A stretch of 64,000 bases of DNA from an uncultured Bacteroidota bacterium (GTDB lineage Bacteria > Bacteroidota > Bacteroidia > B-17B0 > Aurantibacillaceae): contig CAILKE010000046.1 in assembly GCA_903834765.1 (NCBI GenBank), positions 1 to 64,000 of the forward strand. Direction: 5' to 3'. Both the position numbers and the translations under genes were made by a program. Below are positions 26,801 through 34,935 of this stretch, in pieces; the first letter of the stretch is position 1, and each line of letters starts with the position of its first letter. The notes under the pieces were generated by a model. That model saw only the letters and a program-made list of their open reading frames with translations, had not been told where the DNA came from and searched no databases.

Positions 26801-27726
26801 ATGGCGAGATGCGTCGTTTTCATAAAGGTGCTTTTTATTTAGCTCAACAATTACAGTTAGACATCATGCCATTATTAATCCACGGGGCTGGAGACGTTGA
26901 AACGAAAGGCGATTTCCATTTTAAAGATGGAGAATTAACCGTAAAAATTTTAAAACGAATTACTCCTGATGATGCTTCTTTTGGATTGACATACCAAGAA
27001 CGCGCCAAAGCAATAAGTCAGTATATGCGTTCCGAATACCAATCGATAAAGGAATTACGAGAAACTGTTCATTATTTCAGACCACGTTTACTTAAAAATT
27101 ATATTTACAAAGGGCCTTTACTTGAATGGTATTGTAAAATTAAAACAGGACTCGAAAATAATTACCAACTCTTTGAAAGTCTTATGCCTAAACAAGGAAA
27201 GATCGTGGATGTTGGCTGTGGATATGGCTTTTTACCATATATGCTGATGTATAAAAGTAAAGCTCGTCAAATTTTAGGTGTTGATTTTGATGAAGAAAAA
27301 ATAGAAGTGGCAGATAATTGCGTACATAAAACGAGTAATATGTCATTTAAGGTAGGAGACGTATCTCAATTTGATTTTCCTTATGCAGATGGATTCATCA
27401 TCAGTGATGTATTACATTATTTACCGGAGCAACAACAGATAACCGTGATTCAAAATTGCATTTCTAAATTAAATAAAAACGGCGTGTTAGTGATACGAGA
27501 TGCTGATAAAGACCTTGCTACACGACAAAAAGGAACCTGGTATACTGAATTTATGAGTACTAATTTAGGCTTTAATAAAACAAGTGGTGGACAATTACAT
27601 TTTGCGAGCGGTAAGCTTATTAAAGATACTGTTGCACAATTTCCAAACGTAACTTTAGAAGTTATAGATAACACTAAACTGACTTCTAATATTATTTATG
27701 TAGTAAGGAACTCGGGTAGAATTTAA
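23860..27726 (+). CDS. MMPL/RND exporter fused to PlsC acyltransferase and methyltransferase
   Basis: This 1288-residue three-part protein begins with an MMPL/RND-type transporter (about 1-815, 11-12 membrane spans in two halves, each with a large periplasmic loop). Then comes a PlsC-type acyltransferase (about 880-1060) with the catalytic HX4D motif in SNHQSNIDLAL (near 906) and the substrate motif FPEGTRS (near 972). Last is a class I SAM methyltransferase with VDVGCGYGFLPY (near 1115). This suggests that a lipid is acylated, methylated and exported by one polypeptide. Similar exporter fusions are known near aryl-polyene and flexirubin genes in Bacteroidota, but no such genes lie here. The substrate is unknown. 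Confidence 0.88.
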   Translation: MFNISYLIYQFFQKRKLVFIILILGVCGVLGFFASKIQLEEDITRFVPSDKNSNSINSILDNLKSKDKLIVHLSSKKTDNINKLIEQSDSVYAKLTKQLYKTDYADMTFTLSDDRMQQVYDLFYQNLPLFLEESDYQKINNFIQKDSIDATLKKNYDVLLSPSGIALSKYIQRDPLNFTPIALKKLKNIQLDENFETYHNHIVTKDHQHVLLFITPSHLPSDTKGNTHLINTVDSICKSISKLDQSVLIESFGACVVSAGNATQIKTDSILTSSIAIVLIALLLGLYFKNPLVTVFILFPVGFGMAFALSFLFLLKGVVSAIAVGAGAVVLGIAINYSLHFFTHYKHTRDIKTVLSDLTTPMLIGCTTTVGAFFSLLFAKSEALHDFGLFAGFSLIGAMLFSILVLPQLLKFSFRKETNSDIESIPTHSWIDKFTAYRFDKNKIIVISAFILTIVFSYFAGNVVFESDMNKMSFMTIETRQAEKNLDAINNFAARSVYVFSNGNNLNEALENNKIVSSTLNDLKNKLLIKKFSSVSSLLISDKEQLERINRWNDFFTVSKKEELKQQLMTLGLNYKFKPTAFQSFYTLLDKRYTPLSKADSDTLTKLLFKEWIGSVNQKPSIINHIKVDADKRKLIYEAFQNNPNIVVFDKQNLTSKFVDVISSDFNTILFLTSILVFAFMLVNHGRIELAIINFLPMLISWLWILGIMGLCGIKFNVINIIISTFIFGLGDDYSIFIMDGLLNEYKFGKKTLDSFKSSILLSALITIIGIGVMIFAKHPALQSIALIAIIGMACVVFISFIVQPLLFNWLVLNRRYRGLQPYTAKYLLITRISFIGFIIGSLFIMLCGIILFTIFPANKRTRKLIFHYIIMYVMRMALASFFNVKKTIINENTGDISKPAIIVSNHQSNIDLALVLQLHPKIIVFANDKVFNSPFYGKIVRMADYFQVSEGYENSIPKLQALVKEGYSILIFPEGTRSANGEMRRFHKGAFYLAQQLQLDIMPLLIHGAGDVETKGDFHFKDGELTVKILKRITPDDASFGLTYQERAKAISQYMRSEYQSIKELRETVHYFRPRLLKNYIYKGPLLEWYCKIKTGLENNYQLFESLMPKQGKIVDVGCGYGFLPYMLMYKSKARQILGVDFDEEKIEVADNCVHKTSNMSFKVGDVSQFDFPYADGFIISDVLHYLPEQQQITVIQNCISKLNKNGVLVIRDADKDLATRQKGTWYTEFMSTNLGFNKTSGGQLHFASGKLIKDTVAQFPNVTLEVIDNTKLTSNIIYVVRNSGRI

Positions 27727-27829
27727 TTTTTACTTAACTTAGTAACAGATGGTAAAGTATAGATTTACAAAAATTAATTATTGAATAACCTTTTTTGTGA
27801 ACAACTAGTGTGGACCTCATTTTTTTATC

Positions 27830-29557
27830 ATGATAAAAAAAATAATATATGTGCTTTTAGTAATCTGCTCCATACAAGCGTATGGACAGCAAGGGTTTAA
27901 TTGGGTCGATGATATCGGCGGGGTCACTGGTAGTGCAGTGAGTTATGCAATAACAGCAGATAGTGTTGGTAATGTTTATACAACAGGTTACTTTAGTTAT
28001 ACGGTTGATATAAACCCTGGCGTAATGGTTGATAATAGGGTTGCTAACGGCGCTGAAGATATATTTATAACAAAAGTAGATGCTAATGGCAATTTTTTAT
28101 GGGCAAAAAACATAGGAGGTGCAGGTGCACTTAACGAAGGTCGTGCTATAAGTATAGATACTGCCGGCAATGTATATCTTACAGGTTTTTTTGGGGGAAC
28201 AACTGATTTTGATCCAGGTATTGGCGTATACAACTTAATCTCGAATGGTGGCAGAGAAATTTTTATTTTAAAATTAACAGCCAATGGTGATTTTGTGTGG
28301 GCTAAAGCTATAGGAAGTAGTAACTTTGATGAGGGGCTTGGGATTAAATTAGATAACAATGGACACGTATACACAACAGGTTATTTTGATGGCACGGTTG
28401 ATTTTAACCCCAATGCAGGCATTTGTAATTTAACAGGAAGCGTAGATCCATTTATTTTAAAATTAGATACCGCTGGTAATTTTATCTGGGCTAAATCCAT
28501 GACAGGATTGATGGATAATGATTATGGGAGTTCAATAACCATTGACGATGCCGAGAATGTGTATACTACTGGCGGATTTAATTTAACAGTTGATTTCGAC
28601 CCCGGATCAAGCACCTATAACCTTATCAGTAATGGCGATTATGATATTTTTGTATCAAAATTGGATGCGAATGGTAATTTTGTGTGGGCAAAATCTATAG
28701 GAGGCACGCAACATGATGTTGGACGTGCACTTTGCTTAGATAGAACTGGTCATATATATATCACAGGGAGTTTTAGAGCATCAGTTGATTTTAATACTGG
28801 TGTAGGCGTATTTTATTTAAACACTTTAGCTAATAACGATGATGATGCTTTTATTTCTAAATTAGATACGGCTGGTAATTTTATGTGGGCACAAAAATTG
28901 GGTGGTTACGGCGGTCAATATGCATTTTCAATTACGGCAGATATGGTAGGCAATATTTATACAACTGGTTTTTTTACAAATACAGTAGATTTTGATCCAA
29001 GTACTGCCGTATACAGCCTTACTGCCGTTGGCTTAGAAGATATATTTATTTCTAAATTAAATACTAATGGGGATTTTATATGTGCTACGACTATAGGGAG
29101 TGTTGCAAACGATGTTGGATCTTCTATCTATGTTGATAAAAAAGGTAATGTATATACAACAGGTACTTTTATGAGCGTTATGGATTTTAATCCAGACCCA
29201 AATACTACATTTAATATAACACCACAGGGTGGTCCCGATGTGTTTATAAGTAAACTCTCTCAAACCTGCTTAACTAATGTAGCAATACAAAATTACAAAA
29301 ACGAAAACAATACGATTGAATTGTTTCCAAACCCTGTGCAAAATATAGTCAATATACAATTACCAAAACCTATAGATAAATTTGATAACACAAACTATTT
29401 AATATTGTATGATGCAACTGGTAAAGAAACACTAAAAGAACCCATATACCATCAAAACTTTAGTTTAGATGTTTCTGCATTTGCTAAAGGATTTTATATG
29501 GTGGCAATTACTAAAGGAAACATTATTTTATACACCCATAAACTCATGATTAATTAA
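27830..29557 (+). CDS. Seven-repeat beta-propeller-like protein with T9SS sorting domain
   Basis: This 575-residue secreted protein has a signal peptide (1-19) and seven copies of a unit of about 65 residues with the pattern GNVYTTGxFxxTVDFDPG and KLDANGNFVWAKSIGG (SBBP-type). This fits a seven-bladed propeller filling residues about 25-480. The end (ELFPNPVQNIVNIQL to HKLMIN) is a type A T9SS sorting domain, so it is attached to or released from the cell surface. Ligand and role are unknown. The repeated DNA makes it a candidate for recombination. Confidence 0.88.
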   Translation: MIKKIIYVLLVICSIQAYGQQGFNWVDDIGGVTGSAVSYAITADSVGNVYTTGYFSYTVDINPGVMVDNRVANGAEDIFITKVDANGNFLWAKNIGGAGALNEGRAISIDTAGNVYLTGFFGGTTDFDPGIGVYNLISNGGREIFILKLTANGDFVWAKAIGSSNFDEGLGIKLDNNGHVYTTGYFDGTVDFNPNAGICNLTGSVDPFILKLDTAGNFIWAKSMTGLMDNDYGSSITIDDAENVYTTGGFNLTVDFDPGSSTYNLISNGDYDIFVSKLDANGNFVWAKSIGGTQHDVGRALCLDRTGHIYITGSFRASVDFNTGVGVFYLNTLANNDDDAFISKLDTAGNFMWAQKLGGYGGQYAFSITADMVGNIYTTGFFTNTVDFDPSTAVYSLTAVGLEDIFISKLNTNGDFICATTIGSVANDVGSSIYVDKKGNVYTTGTFMSVMDFNPDPNTTFNITPQGGPDVFISKLSQTCLTNVAIQNYKNENNTIELFPNPVQNIVNIQLPKPIDKFDNTNYLILYDATGKETLKEPIYHQNFSLDVSAFAKGFYMVAITKGNIILYTHKLMIN

Positions 29558-29563
29558 TTCGAT

Positions 29564-29585
29564 TTCTTTGTTTCAAAACAAAGAA
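29564..29585. terminator. Hairpin between convergent genes, possible bidirectional terminator
   Basis: TTCTTTGTTT (29564-29573) pairs perfectly with AAACAAAGAA (29576-29585) in the 67-base gap between the propeller protein and the anti-sigma-like gene. No long T run follows on either strand, so its role as a terminator is uncertain. Confidence 0.35.
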
Positions 29586-29624
29586 CGTCTAAATATCATC
29601 TAAGGAAAAAGATAGAAAGATAAA

Positions 29625-30881
29625 TTAAAACATCAACATAAACTGCGTGTCGCTATCAGATTTAACTCCATTTTTCAAAGCCGGATTCCAGTCTTTCATA
29701 CTATTTAAAGCCTCTTTCAAAAAATCCTTACACTCGCTGTAATCCTTACTAACATTATTAATCGACGTCACTTTTAATATGCCATTACTTAAAATCTTAG
29801 CCTTAATTAAAAAAGTACCTTGTAATTTCTGAGTGGAATTTGTTTTTTTATGATAGGTTAAAATATATTCTTTAATCGCAGTTTCGGTACCTTTAAAATA
29901 AGCAGGCACTGTTTGCATAGGCTTATTAGATGATGTATTTTGAGAAATAGTAGTGTATGCTTTAGTATCAGTTTCCATTCTATCGCCATCAGCATTACCT
30001 GCTACCGATTTATTTTCAGCTGCGCCTGTCGCTATCGTTGCAGGCTGTTGCTTGCTGGCTTCTTTTTTTAATGCATCTTTATATTTAACTGATTTTTCAT
30101 AAGCGACAGTAACGTTTGCAGACTCTTCATTTTTGTTACTGGCAGGAACAGAAGAAACTTCATCAACTAATGCTTTTTTAGAATTATCAGCAGTTTCTAA
30201 AGTTTCAAAATCACCTACCTTATCTTGTTTAGTAACAACAGGCTCATTAATTATTCCATTACCAGCCACAATCATATCATTAGCCGAATTGTTGGCTTGC
30301 CTTGATTTACCAGCCAATCCTTCTAAGTTTTTTTGTGATTGTTCGGCTTCTTTTAAAGTTGAAGTTACCGCTTTACCATCTGTACTAACCTGTTTTTTGA
30401 AATTTGAATTAGTTGCATTTTCTTTTGTTTCAAGCGGCTTGTTTTCAGAGGTTGTTCCAGTATTAATAATAGTTGTTTCGTCAGATGGAGTAGGGGTGTT
30501 TTTTTCCTTTGCCTTAGTCTCATTTAATGCTATTGATTGATCAGAATCAATAGTTGATTTTTTAAAAAATAAAATAGATAAAGCCACAATTAGTAATAAT
30601 GAAGCAGCGGCACTAAACCAAATAATTTTATATTTTTTAGAGTCAGATTCTTGATTTGAAGATGTAATAGTAGTGTTGGATACTTTTTTTGAAATGTCGC
30701 TTTGAACTTCATTTATTAAGTCTTTAGCTGTTTCAGCAGATGTATGAGCCTCAAAACCTTCCAGAGCTTCTTTCTCAAAATCATCTAATTCAGATAAATC
30801 AGCTTCTCTATTAGTGCGTATGTCTAATAGTATAACTAATTCTTCAGCAGTTAATGGAGTATGTTTTTTATGCTTATTCAC
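29625..30881 (-). CDS. Membrane anti-sigma-like protein with TonB-like C-terminal domain
   Basis: In this 418-residue protein, residues 1-85 form a cytoplasmic acidic/helical part (LTAEELVILLDI, FEKEALEGFEAH) like Bacteroidota anti-sigma regulators. One membrane span follows (about 90-108). Residues 110-320 are a low-complexity Ser/Thr/Lys/Asn-rich linker. The end (YILTYHKK to FMLMF, about 335-418) resembles the periplasmic TonB/AgmX-type fold: GTFLIKAKILSNGILKVTSI. Its start overlaps the sigma factor stop by 8 bases. The sequence suggests a sigma-factor antagonist that senses something at the envelope. The TonB-like call rests on pattern only. Confidence 0.7.
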   Translation of the reverse strand: MNKHKKHTPLTAEELVILLDIRTNREADLSELDDFEKEALEGFEAHTSAETAKDLINEVQSDISKKVSNTTITSSNQESDSKKYKIIWFSAAASLLLIVALSILFFKKSTIDSDQSIALNETKAKEKNTPTPSDETTIINTGTTSENKPLETKENATNSNFKKQVSTDGKAVTSTLKEAEQSQKNLEGLAGKSRQANNSANDMIVAGNGIINEPVVTKQDKVGDFETLETADNSKKALVDEVSSVPASNKNEESANVTVAYEKSVKYKDALKKEASKQQPATIATGAAENKSVAGNADGDRMETDTKAYTTISQNTSSNKPMQTVPAYFKGTETAIKEYILTYHKKTNSTQKLQGTFLIKAKILSNGILKVTSINNVSKDYSECKDFLKEALNSMKDWNPALKNGVKSDSDTQFMLMF

Positions 30882-31380
30882 TCGTTTTTTCTAATTTGAT
30901 TTTTAAATTCCGTTTACCATTTTGGATAAAACTTTTCACTTCATTCATTGTGTAACCTGTCATATCAGCTATTTCCGTGTATGATTTCTCTTTTAAATAA
31001 AACAGTGTCACACATTTTTTTTGATCGTCGTTTAATTCATCAATTGCTATTTCAAGCGCTGAATATTGTTGTTCTTTTTCTTCAGCTTTGTTGTGATGCA
31101 AGCCATCGCCTGTTTCCATAAAATAATCTGCATTAACTTGCAAATCAATTTCTTTTTTTAATCTTGATTGCCGAGTTCGAATAATCATCAAGCAATGGTT
31201 TTTAGAAAAAGTATACAACCAGCTTTTAAAGTATTCAATATTATGTTTCAATAAATCAGCCAACAGCTTTTCGAAAATCTGCATGACGGCATCTTTGGCA
31301 TCATCCTTATCTTTCAAATATTTTAAAGAAAGACCTAAAACCAAATGTGAATAACGTTTGTATAATATCCCCACAAACAC
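30874..31380 (-). CDS. ECF-type RNA polymerase sigma factor
   Basis: This is a sigma-70 family ECF factor. Region 2 is seen in LKYLKDKDDAKDAVMQIFEKL and FKSWLYTFSKNHCLMI; region 4 in AIDELNDDQKKCVTLFYLKEKSYTEIADMTGY with its helix-turn-helix. The coordinates use the GTG at 31380, but the frame stays open to 31455. The upstream residues (HYTDNELITEYKITTNN) match the usual N-terminus of the family. The only start candidates there are ATT (31452) and CTG (31455), so the true protein is probably longer. It is co-transcribed with the anti-sigma-like gene downstream. Confidence 0.85.
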   Translation of the reverse strand: MFVGILYKRYSHLVLGLSLKYLKDKDDAKDAVMQIFEKLLADLLKHNIEYFKSWLYTFSKNHCLMIIRTRQSRLKKEIDLQVNADYFMETGDGLHHNKAEEKEQQYSALEIAIDELNDDQKKCVTLFYLKEKSYTEIADMTGYTMNEVKSFIQNGKRNLKIKLEKTSE

Positions 31381-31493
31381 ATTGTTAGTTGTGATTTTAT
31401 ACTCTGTAATTAATTCGTTATCAGTGTAGTGGTTATATTTCTCTAAATGAATCAGTTATTTTTTTGATTATAAATATACTGTATATTTTTTAC

Positions 31494-31524
31494 TTTGATA
31501 AGCACATTCTGTTTGTTATATTTG
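31494..31524 (+). promoter_or_regulatory. Bacteroidota-type promoter of the YfiR operon
   Basis: TTTG at 31494-31497 and TATATTTG at 31517-31524 are separated by exactly 19 bases, a perfect match to the TTTG-N19-TAnnTTTG promoter of Bacteroidota. Transcription would start near 31530, about 40 bases before the TTG start of the YfiR-like gene. Confidence 0.75.
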
Positions 31525-31568
31525 CTGATTAGGTATCTTGTTTAAGATTTTTCGTAATTGATTTAGCA

Positions 31569-32099
31569 TTGAAACAAATATTAAAATATAGTTTATTTAT
31601 TATTTTGGCTTTTACAAGTCTTAGCTTTCAGCAACAGCAAAGTTTCGACCCTAATGCTAAGGTAAAAGCCTGCTTTATCTATAATTTCACACGTTACTTC
31701 GAATGGCCTGAAAAAATGAAAACTGGTAATTTTATTATTCACATTATTGGTTCAAACTCAGTTTTAAATCAGGAACTTAATAAAATGGCCGCTAGTAAGC
31801 AGGTAGGAAATCAAAAGTTAGAAATCAAAAGTGGTTCTGCAATTGACGCTTCGTTAAAACCTCATATTATTTTTTTATTAACGGATGCCTCAGATATGCT
31901 GAAAGATGTAGCGTCTAAATTTAAAGGAAAAGGAACATTAGTCATTACAGAAAAGCCAGGATTAGCTAAAACAGGGTCTTCTATCAATTTTGTAATTGCA
32001 GACAATAAACAAAAATTTGAGTATAGTAAGAAAAATGCAGAAAAATCAGGATTAAAAACAAGTGAGGAGCTAAAAAGTTTAGCTATTGCAGTTGATTAA
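31569..32099 (+). CDS. YfiR family (DUF4154) periplasmic protein
   Basis: This 176-residue protein has a signal peptide (hydrophobic about 7-20) and a YfiR-type domain. The signature is AKVKACFIYNFTRYFEWPEKM near the start, and INFVIADNKQKFEYSKKNAEKSGLKTSEELK at the end. In Pseudomonas, YfiR is a periplasmic inhibitor of a membrane diguanylate cyclase. Here it is followed by a TPR protein and a membrane phosphatase, so it may feed an envelope signal to that phosphatase. The start is TTG; the first internal ATG would remove the signal peptide. Confidence 0.8.
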   Translation: MKQILKYSLFIILAFTSLSFQQQQSFDPNAKVKACFIYNFTRYFEWPEKMKTGNFIIHIIGSNSVLNQELNKMAASKQVGNQKLEIKSGSAIDASLKPHIIFLLTDASDMLKDVASKFKGKGTLVITEKPGLAKTGSSINFVIADNKQKFEYSKKNAEKSGLKTSEELKSLAIAVD

Positions 32100-32121
32100 A
32101 AAAATGTATAAATTTGTATAA

Positions 32122-33036
32122 GTGATAACAGTTTCAAAATCATACCATTGGCTAACAAAAAGTAGTTTTTGCTTTTTGTTATGCTGTTTGATTTGGCATA
32201 ACCAATATGCTCAAACGGATTCATTATTTAAAGCTCAAGATTTATGTTCTCAAAAGAAATTTGAGCAAGCTATTCAAATTATTGACAACGTAGTTAATCA
32301 TATTGAAACCAAAGAAGACCCTTCCGCTTGGCATATTCGTTCATTTGCATACTTGCAATTATATACTCAAAGTGGTAAATATAATACTTCAAAAATCGGA
32401 TTATTAGATACATCAGTTGCTTCAGCAGTTCAGTCTATGAAACTTGATATTAAAGGAGAATATAAAGACCAGAATGCTCAGTTTATTGAAAATAGTTCTA
32501 AAAAAATGTTCAATCTATGTATTGTTCTTCTTAAAGATTCTTTAAATAGTTCTAAATCTGATTTTTTTTATAATAAATACAAAAAAATAACAACATTAAT
32601 TAAACCTGATTTTAATTTTAAAGAAAAAGATTTAGAATATTACAATGGAACAGGAAGTATATTTGTTGATTTGTACTTAAAAAATAAATCAAAAAAGGAA
32701 TATCAAGATGTGGCAAAATTATCTCTGTTAAAAGCTATTGAGATTGATCCGAAAAATATTAGTGCCAACATCAACTTGGGAGTATTGTTTTATAATGAAG
32801 GCGTAGAATTAATGAACAAATTAGAATATGATGTCGATCTTTCTCAGTTAGATATTGTTCAAGAAAACGCTAAAAAATTATTTAAACAATCGTTACCATT
32901 TATGAATAAGGTATACGAATTAGAGCCTAAAGATGCCAGAGCCATAGATGGACTTGAGGGAATTTACCATGCTTTGAATGATGGAGAAATGGAGAATTTT
33001 TTCAAACAAAAAAAGCAAGCCTTAGATAAAAAATAA
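32122..33036 (+). CDS. Secreted TPR-like protein
   Basis: This 304-residue protein has a signal sequence (about 12-30, ending NQYAQ) and tetratricopeptide-like helices, for example AQDLCSQKKFEQAIQIIDN and SLLKAIEIDPKNISANINLGVLFYNEGVEL and MNKVYELEPKDARAIDGLEGI. The start is GTG at 32122. The gene lies 22 bases after the YfiR-like gene and 11 before the phosphatase gene, so the three form an operon. It probably acts as a periplasmic protein-binding scaffold in that signalling unit. Confidence 0.75.
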   Translation: MITVSKSYHWLTKSSFCFLLCCLIWHNQYAQTDSLFKAQDLCSQKKFEQAIQIIDNVVNHIETKEDPSAWHIRSFAYLQLYTQSGKYNTSKIGLLDTSVASAVQSMKLDIKGEYKDQNAQFIENSSKKMFNLCIVLLKDSLNSSKSDFFYNKYKKITTLIKPDFNFKEKDLEYYNGTGSIFVDLYLKNKSKKEYQDVAKLSLLKAIEIDPKNISANINLGVLFYNEGVELMNKLEYDVDLSQLDIVQENAKKLFKQSLPFMNKVYELEPKDARAIDGLEGIYHALNDGEMENFFKQKKQALDKK

Positions 33037-33047
33037 GAGGCAAAATT

Positions 33048-34829
33048 ATGGCAATACGATTTACAATTGGCAGAAAAATAGGCACAGGATTTGGCATTTT
33101 GCTTTTCTTGACAATGATTGCCTTTATTTTGACAATTGTTACTGTTACCAAAAGTAAAGTTCAAACTGAATCGGTTGTAGGACAAGTAACACCAGCTGTA
33201 TCTGCATTAAAACAATTTAATTTCTTATTGCAAAAATCTCAAACCTTAATGGCTAAATGGTATTACATTCAGTCAAAAAATGACGAGCCATTTAAAAATG
33301 AACTTCGTAACCTAATAGATAGAGATTATCCAAATATTAAAAATAAAATTCATTCACTATCCTCTGATTGGACACCGTCTGAAAAAGAGAAATTTTCTAA
33401 TATTGAAAAATTCTCAGATGGTTTATTTACAGTTTACAAAACAGATATTATGTCGGTGTTGTCTACATGGGAATCGTACAAAGATGCTAATGTTTATTTT
33501 CCTGCACAGTTATCTTATGAAGATACGGAGGAAAAAATTAAGGTATTATATGGGCAGTTAAATGAACTCATTACTAAAAAAGAAACCTTTGCAGAAGCTA
33601 CTACTGAGCAAATGTTTAATTCCTTTAATTTTTTACAACGTTTTGTAATATTTTTAGGATTAGGATTAATTATAGGCGGAATATTAATTGCTATTTATAC
33701 CACTCGCTCAATTACCAAACCAATTCAACTTCTTAAAAAAATGTTGTTATCAATGGGCTTGGGTATTTTACCTAAAGAGCGCATCAATTACCGTACAGAT
33801 GAAATAGGTGAAATGGGCATTGCTCTTAATAGTTTAGTTGAATCAATGGAAAGTACGACTGAGTTTGCTAAACAAACGGGTAAAGGTAATTTTGAAGCAT
33901 ATTATAAACCACTTAGTAAAGATGACTCGTTAGGCCATGCCTTATTAGTGATGCGTGATGGTTTATCAGAAAATGAACGAGTACTTGAACAAAAAGTAAT
34001 AGAAAGAACTGAACAAGTTGTAAAGCAAAAAGAGGAAATTGAATTAAAAACCAAAGAATTAGAAATTTTATTTAAACAAGTAACAGATAGTATTCACTAC
34101 GCTAAGAGAATTCAGGAGGCAATATTACCCCCTAATAGTTTAGTGAAAAATGTATTGCCAGAATCTTTTGTTTTGTATAAACCAAAAGATATCGTTAGTG
34201 GCGATTTCTATTGGATTGACAAAAAGAACGAATGGAGTTATTTTGCAGCAGTTGATTGTACGGGGCATGGAGTACCTGGTGCATTTATGAGTATTGTGGG
34301 TTATAACTTATTGAAAGATATTTTAAAAAATACAGAAAGTATTGCGCCATCCATCATTATGGATAAAATGAATGATGGTGTTGCTAATACTTTACATACT
34401 AATACCTCTGAAAAACAAACAAAGGACGGTATGGATATGACACTATGTGCTATTAATTATGACACACTCGAGTTGCAATTTGCAGGTGCTTTTAATCCAT
34501 TGTATATTATACGCAATGGAGAATTATTGCAATTTAAAGCAGATAAATTTCCTGTAGGAATGTTTATTGGGGAGAATCAAAGTTTTACAAATAATACGAT
34601 TCAATTACAAAAAGGTGATAGTATTTATGTTTTCTCTGACGGTTATGCTGATCAGTTTGGCGGTCCTAAAGGCAAAAAGTTTATGGCTGGTAATTTTAGA
34701 ACGTTATTGGCGGATATTAGTAAATTCCCTATTGATCAACAAAAAGATAAATTAAACCAAACGATTGAAGAATGGCGTGGTAATTTAGAACAAGTTGACG
34801 ATATTTTGATTATCGGAGTAAGAGTTTAA
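33048..34829 (+). CDS. Membrane sensor with HAMP domain and SpoIIE/PP2C phosphatase domain
   Basis: This 593-residue protein starts with a membrane span (about 13-33), a helical periplasmic sensor region (about 35-195), a second span (about 200-220), a HAMP domain (about 220-275) and a coiled coil (about 305-350, EQKVIERTEQVVKQKEEIEL). The C-terminal SpoIIE-type phosphatase spans about 375-593. Metal-binding motifs are GDFYWID, AVDCTGHGVPGAFMS and VDDILIIGVRV. Such proteins dephosphorylate anti-sigma-factor antagonists. No STAS partner is evident beside it. It is the third gene of the YfiR operon. Confidence 0.88.
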   Translation: MAIRFTIGRKIGTGFGILLFLTMIAFILTIVTVTKSKVQTESVVGQVTPAVSALKQFNFLLQKSQTLMAKWYYIQSKNDEPFKNELRNLIDRDYPNIKNKIHSLSSDWTPSEKEKFSNIEKFSDGLFTVYKTDIMSVLSTWESYKDANVYFPAQLSYEDTEEKIKVLYGQLNELITKKETFAEATTEQMFNSFNFLQRFVIFLGLGLIIGGILIAIYTTRSITKPIQLLKKMLLSMGLGILPKERINYRTDEIGEMGIALNSLVESMESTTEFAKQTGKGNFEAYYKPLSKDDSLGHALLVMRDGLSENERVLEQKVIERTEQVVKQKEEIELKTKELEILFKQVTDSIHYAKRIQEAILPPNSLVKNVLPESFVLYKPKDIVSGDFYWIDKKNEWSYFAAVDCTGHGVPGAFMSIVGYNLLKDILKNTESIAPSIIMDKMNDGVANTLHTNTSEKQTKDGMDMTLCAINYDTLELQFAGAFNPLYIIRNGELLQFKADKFPVGMFIGENQSFTNNTIQLQKGDSIYVFSDGYADQFGGPKGKKFMAGNFRTLLADISKFPIDQQKDKLNQTIEEWRGNLEQVDDILIIGVRV

Positions 34830-34900
34830 TACTCTACATTTTCATCAATATTAATTAATTGTAAAATTTTCTCGAATATCCATCTAACTTACATTTACGC

Positions 34901-34931
34901 TTTGTAGTATCATCCAAGTAACTTACATTTG
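34901..34931 (+). promoter_or_regulatory. Promoter placing the start site at the speA ATG (possible leaderless mRNA)
   Basis: TTTG (34901-34904), a 19-base spacer and TACATTTG (34924-34931) match the Bacteroidota promoter exactly. The ATG begins at 34936, only 5 bases after the -7 element, so transcription would begin at or very near the start codon. Confidence 0.7.
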
Positions 34932-34935
34932 CAAA

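Noticed and set aside
27997-28374. Minus-strand open frame of 125 codons inside the propeller gene
   Set aside because: It is a shadow of the repeated sense coding sequence, with no recognisable motif.
27850-29270. CRISPR or satellite reading of the repeated DNA in the propeller gene
   Set aside because: The repeats are of about 200 bases, diverged, in frame and encode protein blades.
30133-30540. Plus-strand open frame of 135 codons inside the anti-sigma-like gene
   Set aside because: It is a shadow of the low-complexity linker on the other strand.
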